A DNA stretch of 64,000 nt from Tipula vernalis (taxonomy: Eukaryota > Arthropoda > Insecta > Diptera > Tipulidae): NCBI GenBank assembly GCA_958295665.1, contig OY282560.1, positions 207,374,420 to 207,438,419 of the forward strand, written 5' to 3'. Made by a program: the position numbers and the translations under genes. Of the stretch, positions 58,400 through 64,000 are shown piece by piece. The notes under the pieces are model-generated. The model worked only from the letters and a program-made list of their open reading frames with translations, ran no database searches and was not told the origin of the DNA. How positions within the stretch are numbered: position 1 is the first letter of the stretch; every line of letters starts with the position of its first letter.

Positions 58400-60740
58400 G
58401 CAATTTTCATTAAATATTGCAACGTTGGGCAATTCCTCTGGCAATGTAGTTACTTATTGAAATGCTTCAGCGTCATGTCTAACATGTTTCAGATGAAATC
58501 CTGAAAAATCATTTATCAATTGCGATACGCCCAGATAGGTTTTATTACTTCATCAGTTTCAGGTATATCCTGGTTATTCATTTGTATCGGTGAACTTGTA
58601 CCTCTTCGCATTGAAGAAGTTTCATGATTAGATTTAGCATCAATAACTTTAATTCACCATTTTTTCATCCATATTTGAATACTGTTAATATTCTCCCGCA
58701 AAACTTCTGTAGCTTAATTGGGGTCTTCATGTGATGAGAGTACTGCCATGTCGTCTGCAAATATCGGTATATCTGTCATATATAGCAGATATAATATTTA
58801 CCCAAGCACGTTGTTCTGTGTTGATGTTTTATGATAAAATATATGTCCAGTAGATATCGTGTTAATATTATATAGCATGTGGCAAACATCGCTTAAATTT
58901 ATATTGTATTCCCATAAGCCACACCTTGCCAGAAAGCTTGTGCTATGTCCATGAATAAAGCAGAACAACTTTGATTTCTTGAACTATTCTGTGTACTTGT
59001 TTTATTGTTGACTGCTCTGTCCTAAATCTAAACTGATGAACCGGAATCAGCTTCTTCTCCAGCAATAAAGGGTTTAGACGCTTAAGTAGTAATTTTTCAA
59101 ATAATTTTAACATAATTGGTAGCAAGCTTGTAGTTCTGTACAATGTAACTTCGTTTGGGGGCTTGCCTGGTTTTGGTATTAATATTAACTGTGAAACCTT
59201 CCATTGTATTGGGAAATATCCTGTTCTAAGTATTGCGTTGAATAAGTAGGTTATAAATCGAATATCCTTATCTGGCAACTCTTGCAAAAGTTTTCCTGTG
59301 ATAAGATCGTATTCTGACTTCTAACATAGAAAACTTAGTGATCTTACGATTCATTTGCAATGGTGATTCCAAGTAGTTTTGAATATTGTTATTCTCTTCG
59401 AGCATACTCTCTGATGGATTTGGTTGAAATATCCTTTCATAGTGAACTGCAAACATTTCAACCTTTTCTTACAGTGATCGTCACTTTTACTTATCGGCAG
59501 AATTTGCTGTTGTGGTTGTTTCAGCTTTTTAGTCGCCCTCAACAGTGAATAATCTGCGTTTTCTATTGGTGAGAGTATTATAAATATTCTTGAATGGATT
59601 GGCTTTTTTAATTGAGAAGCAGTTCTTTTAACTGTTTGACGGCTTTGTTTAGTTTACGTTTAGTCTCCCGCTAGTCGATATCGTTGCCATTACTGTCTTA
59701 ACTTTCTTAACTTCTTCTTAATCATTTTCTTGAAAAAATTCAAACTGTGTATTCACTATCTGTCCGATAACAGGTCTAAGCATGGCGTCTGGGATCTTTC
59801 TCCTATCACTTGGTTAATTGATAGGTTCACTGGTTGATACATGATGAAGATTATTTTTTGAATTACGAGTATATGCCCGAAATCAATTTTTTGTTCTATC
59901 AGGAAACTTTTAATTTCTTGTCCATGTTGTGACAAGCCGTTGGCATTCCAGATTGCTAATTTAAGGGTTCTGGACATTGAATGATTTGGAGACAATAGTC
60001 GTTAGAGGATTAAGGATAGTATCCATTTTGGTCATTAATTTGTCCATCATAATTTCCAATCGTTGTGTAGAAGACTGCTCGGGAAGTTGCTCATGATTTT
60101 TTGAATTGTCCGTTGAATGGTTTTCTTTGGTAAGATTTCCTTCCGAGGTTTGACCTTTAATTGAATTTTTTAGTTTCTGCGCATACGTTATCCCAGTAAC
60201 TAACCCATAAGATGGATTCTCTACTATTTGTTCTCTGAGAGGGAGAAATCTACAAGTATGAACTTCTTTGTAAACACTGCAGCCTCTATCTGTTGGATTC
60301 CATTACATAGCACATCTGGGTATGTGATTGCAATAAGATTTGGTATGTCCGTTTCTTGGAAAATGTTTTCAGCCAGTTCCTTTAACAAAAAAGTTAAAGG
60401 ATTGTTGTTTCTACTCCTCTCATAAATATTGGTGGCCCGATTAACTTTTTGGGTGGGGGCGGTTCTTCGACTTCTTCGGGCAAACGATGAAATCGTATAG
60501 ATAAAGGCACGCAGGTTGCGCTAATCAGTAATCATTTATCTTCATTTAATTGCATTTAGTGTTAGGTGATATTGAACTCGTGTTTCTACCCTTTTTGTTG
60601 ACCGTGGCCCAACCTTCGTTATCTTCAGATGTAGATATGGGCGTACTGGACGCAGTTGGATCTCTCAACTCTTTAGGTTGTTCCAATTGTAGAAGAAGAG
60701 TGAAGAGAATTATAGAGCTGTAAATGAATAAATTTTCATT
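58400..60740 (-). pseudogene. Jockey-type LINE with ORF1 and deleted ORF2
   Basis: ORF1 remnant from about 60690: ASSTPISTSEDNEGWATVNK, then in shifted frames PPPKKLIGPPIFMRGVETTI and NPSYGLVTGITYAQKLKNSI. ORF2 starts at 59970 as RTLKLAIWNANGLSQHGQEI (endonuclease start). Most of the endonuclease is deleted. The linker (59456-59268) and RT start follow, with FPIQWKVSQLILIPKPGKPP, SLLPIMLKLFEKLLLKRL and VHQFRFRTEQSTIKQVHR (59287-58943), then a decayed tail to about 58400. Same family as the copies at 47745 and 49580, and all lie on the minus strand. Confidence 0.75.
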
Positions 60741-61785
60741 CATGTGCTTTTTGATGGTCATACCCAACTAACAATTTTGAAATTTATGAGCCTGATATAA
60801 GAGTTAAAATGCATCTTATATTAAACTTTTAAGAGTCTTCTGGCGAACTATTTGGGCATATAAGGTTAAAATAAGCGGCATGTAAGATGTACATAAGTGT
60901 CATATAAGGCTCAACCTTCTTGAGAAAGCATGATATAAGTAATAAGAATAGTCGTAAAGTAGTCTTTGGTAAGGTTGTTATCAGAATATATATTCTTATG
61001 TAAGAGCGTTTTAAGACTTACGTTGTATTCCTATATAATTCATCGTTATAATCTTAGAAAATTATGTTATAGGATTATACAACTTTAATGATTCTTAATT
61101 CAGTTTTATAACAAACTTGGTAATATCATCTGACAAATAAAACAGATAAATTAAATTAAAACAGATAATGCTTGAAAAACTAATTGCTTTTTTTATATAT
61201 TTAAAATTTACATTGAAATTAGCATAGAATTTAGCTGCGAATTCAAATTTTTCAATTAAAAATAATAGCTACCTCATCTAATTTTTTTGCGCTCTTAAAA
61301 ATTCGAATAATAAAATAAAGAATTATTATTATTTAAAAAAATACAAATTATCAAAAAAAAGAAATATCATAAAATGGTCTAATTAAAATACTACATAGTA
61401 ATTGTTATGAGAGGAAACTTTATAAAAGCACTTGCTAAGTTCCTAAAATTGCCAAAATATATCAAAATATTCCATTTGAAAAAAATGTATCTAAAAAATT
61501 ACAAAATGGATGCTTCTTTTAATAATGGAAATTCCTAAACCAATGGCCGAAATGACGTTCTACGTGAAATATCTTATAAGTGTCTTATAAGAAAACGGTT
61601 AAATTAGTTTCCAGGGTCGGCTTGAGTTTATATACTTCGGTAAAACTGAAGAAATAAATATAAATTAACCAACAAAATTATGTAAAGTCATATAAATCTG
61701 TTGATACTCGATATTATAAAACAATTATATTATAATAACAAGTTTGTATGACTGTTTTGTATATATTATATATTATATACTATAC

Positions 61786-61789
<4 letters not shown>

Positions 61790-61859
<70 letters not shown>
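61790..61859. repeat. (TA)n microsatellite
   Basis: About 70 bp of almost pure TA, inside the 60763-63733 element. A self-complementary run; length is likely polymorphic. Confidence 0.95.
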
Positions 61860-61862
<3 letters not shown>

Positions 61863-62543
61863 GGACGAAGCGTGACATTTTTAGAAACGGAAGCACAACT
61901 AATTTTAAATTCGAATCATTAAGCGCCAGCTCTAATGAGCTCAGAGCAGTGTATGTAATAAGAATTTCAAATAAGTTCTCGGCATTACCGTGACACCGTA
62001 ATAGTTTTGGCATACTAAGGTATTGATAATATTTTCTTTTTTTACCATTAAAATTATAAAACCAAATAATGATTGAGCTGTGCTTGTGCTACCGGGCGAG
62101 ACCTCCAAACAGGCCAATAATCGATCAGCTATACGCAATATCAATTTCAATATAACGTAATATTATAGAAACCTGTGAGAGGTTAACATTAAGCGAAAGA
62201 AGTTTGTGTTTGTGATCTTACAACGAACTTCCTCTGAACCACCAGAAGCACGTATGGCTGTATTTTGCCTTGTTTTGAAGTTATATCACAAAGTAGTATT
62301 TACTCAGAGACACATCTTTCCTACGTCTTTGAGGCATATAAAATAAACTAATGGAATTTCTCGAATGTTAAACAAAGTTTTGGTACAAAATGGTTAATGT
62401 TATATATCAAAACCAACACTTATGTATATTACCAGCCGTGAAAGCTTGCTGATACACGTATATTATTAAATAATTTAACTACAATTTGTTTCATCTTTCA
62501 TATTCATTTACCCAAAATTAGACAAATTTAGTTGTAATAAACC

Positions 62544-62730
62544 GGTCATGTAGTGATGGTTAAGGTGACGACTTAGACACACCGCGGTCTCGAGTTCGAT
62601 TCCCGGCGCTAAGCACAACGCCGCGTCCAATTGTGTGTAATCTCGTTCGTTGTGCTGACCATCTACAACGATCACCAATAATTGAAACATATGGTCTGAA
62701 AGAGCTTGTAAAAAAAAATCTCAATATAGG
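62544..62730 (+). mobile_element. tRNA-derived SINE
   Basis: The head at 62544-62610 has an A-box-like TAGTGATGGTTAAGGTGACG and B box GGTCTCGAGTTCGATTCCC. A roughly 110-bp body (CGTCCAATTGTGTGTAATCTC) follows and ends in an A run at about 62712. Its body differs from the SINE at 51966-52207. Lies inside the 60763-63733 element. Confidence 0.75.
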
Positions 62731-62940
62731 GTTAACTTTGACCTGCATAAAATATAAAATATACATGCAAAGAATTCTACACCATTTCCTGGACTTGGCC
62801 TGATTCACCTGTACAACAAATCGGTTATACTGTTGCTAAACTGTGTATTTGTATACTTTGTCGTCAAATAGTTAAATGAGATTTACCCTGAGCCCGCCAC
62901 TGATAGAAATGTCTCCTAAAATAATATTTTTAATTATTTT

Positions 62941-63132
62941 CCTATGTAAGAATATAGTAAGTATCTAATAAGGGAGAGCTATGAGTTTTTCTTATAGAAA
63001 ATTGATCCAAGAGTATTAAGAGAATATTTTTATTTTTATCCTATGTAAGAATAAAGTAAGTATTTAATAAGGGAGAGGTATGAGTTTTTCTTAAAGAGAA
63101 CTTATCCAAACGTATTAAGAGAATATTTTGCG
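62941..63132. repeat. Tandem duplication, 99-bp period
   Basis: CCTATGTAAGAATA starts at 62941 and 63040. Each copy continues through AATAAGGGAGAG, ATGAGTTTTTCTTA and GTATTAAGAGAATATTTT with about 10 differences. Confidence 0.85.
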
Positions 63133-63733
63133 AATACATATTATATATTAAGAGACATATTTACTATATTATTTTAAATATAAAAACTGAATAAAACTGT
63201 AATACCATATATCTGACACTCGATTTTTAACATTAATTAGTTTTAGAGTTACGTCAATCACTATAAGTTTTGTTTTCTGCGGTACTCAAACAAATGTCAT
63301 ATTTTCTAAAAGAAATACACTTTAAAGGCTCTTGCTAAAGAATTTAAACAATATTTAATCTTATAGCGTTCTCTATAAAGATTTGTTTATGTTTTAATCT
63401 TACAAAACTCTTGGTCAAGAGAAATCCTACAGAACACTCATAAAAAAAGAAATTAAGAGAATTGTAAGACTAAATATGTCTTGGCTAAGAAAACTTTTCC
63501 ACTAAAAACAATAAGAGTATACTAAGTGTGGTGTAAGAAACAGCCTTACAACAGAATCTGTCAAGGTGTAAAAATGCCATGTAAGAATATAATATCGTTT
63601 ATAAATCGGCATTTCTTTGACAAGAAGCTAATAAGTATTCAGATTTAAACATTCTTGGAGAATGTTATTCTAGGGCTCTTTTAAGTGAAAAATATTCTAA
63701 AAAGACAATTTATAAGGCAAAATGTTAGTTGGG

Positions 63734-64000
63734 TACTATCGGTTTATTTTACTGGGAATTGCAACCGTTTAAAATTGAAGGGCAATTCGATTGAAATTAA
63801 AGGTATTCACGGTATAAATGTCATACACGCCTCGATGATGTTATTTTGCAATAGTTTGATGCAGAGTCTTGTGCTATTGCACAATTTTGCCGAGTTTAAA
63901 CTCCACAGCAAAATAAGCCAACCTTCAGTTAAAGACAGTACAACAGCATTCCTGGCGCATTCAATGAATTCAAAAATTCGGTAGGAACATTTACACTCTG
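63734..64000 (-). pseudogene. Helitron helicase C-terminal remnant
   Basis: Minus strand from the window edge reads VPTEFLNSLNAPGM, then in shifted frames AKLCNSTRLCIKLLQNNIIE and PFNFKRLQFPVK. These are the C-terminal words of the Helitron Pif1-type helicase. After the 60763-63733 insertion the reading resumes briefly on the left as MTIKKH, where the family has MTINKSQGQ. Several stops; dead. Separate from the Helitron N-region remnant at 25200-26990, and on the other strand. Confidence 0.75.

Larger units (their letters stand above)
60763..63733. mobile_element. 2.97-kb non-autonomous TIR element with TA duplication
   Basis: Termini CCCAACTAACA at 60763 and TGTTAGTTGGG ending at 63733, flanked by TA on each side. 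Left and right portions are rich in TTAAGAG/GTAAGAAT/ATATAAG words, with no transposase frame. It interrupts a Helitron reading: joining the flanks with one TA keeps the frame (LQFPVK, stop, TDS, then MTI), as an excision-footprint-free empty site would. It contains a (TA)n microsatellite, a SINE and a 99-bp tandem duplication. Confidence 0.72.

Noticed and set aside
61748..62013. Open frames with YIYIYI runs
   Set aside because: They read the (TA)n microsatellite.
63685..63984. 99-codon plus-strand frame at the right edge
   Set aside because: It crosses the TIR element boundary; the minus strand there reads Helitron helicase words, so this is an antisense shadow.

Overview
The window looks like AT-rich, transposon-dense arthropod (most likely insect) genomic DNA. 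The grounds are two metazoan membrane-transporter genes with GT..AG introns, very long repeat-filled introns, and insect-type mobile elements: Jockey-like, LOA-like and CR1/Daphne-like LINEs, mariner, Transib-like, Helitron, Ty3/gypsy and tRNA-derived SINEs. There is no bacterial gene organisation. The species cannot be read from the sequence.

Host genes. (1) An SV2-like major-facilitator transporter on the minus strand has three coding exons, 34092-32657, 32578-32361 and 11900-11563. The splice phases match exactly and give a predicted 663-residue protein. Its last intron is 20.46 kb and consists largely of dead mobile elements. (2) The first two coding exons of an ammonium transporter (Amt) lie on the plus strand at 54203-54356 and 54424-54709; the gene runs off the right edge behind an intron of at least 9.3 kb. 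(3) A second, inverted and broken Amt copy lies at 39564-35032 (minus). It has stops, frameshifts and deletions, and a 3.9-kb LOA-like LINE sits exactly in its conserved Asp-Asp-Pro motif, bounded by 10-bp target duplications.

Mobile elements from left to right: Ty3/gypsy gag-pol remnant (1-2165); a 2.8-kb TIR transposon whose protein starts with a RAG1-N-terminus-like zinc module (5852-8639); LINE (13140-15650); deleted gypsy copy with LTR remnants (15835-17930); Transib-like (RAG1-core-related) transposase remnant (18249-20035); an array of perfectly phased heat-shock-element pentamers (21947-22175) followed by a degenerate foldback repeat (22330-23700); LINE (23762-25200); Helitron remnant (25200-26990); a Jockey-like LINE with 13-bp target duplications (27116-31545); LOA-like LINE (35301-39191); a 5.05-kb DNA transposon whose transposase is followed by a ubiquitin-protease-like domain and which carries 173-bp tandem repeats (41706-46759); Jockey-type LINEs (40578-41028, 47745-49232, 49580-51900, 58400-60740), one with a nested mariner (50560-51454); two tRNA-derived SINEs; a MITE (55778-56230); a 1.5-kb head-to-head palindrome (56517-58060); and a 2.97-kb TA-flanked TIR element (60763-63733) splitting a second Helitron remnant.

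The most unusual items are the transposase plus ubiquitin-protease element with its seven-copy 173-bp array, the two independent RAG1-related transposon lineages about 10 kb apart, the phased HSE array, and the Amt pseudogene with its LINE insertion. Family names rest on motif recognition by eye; no database search was possible.
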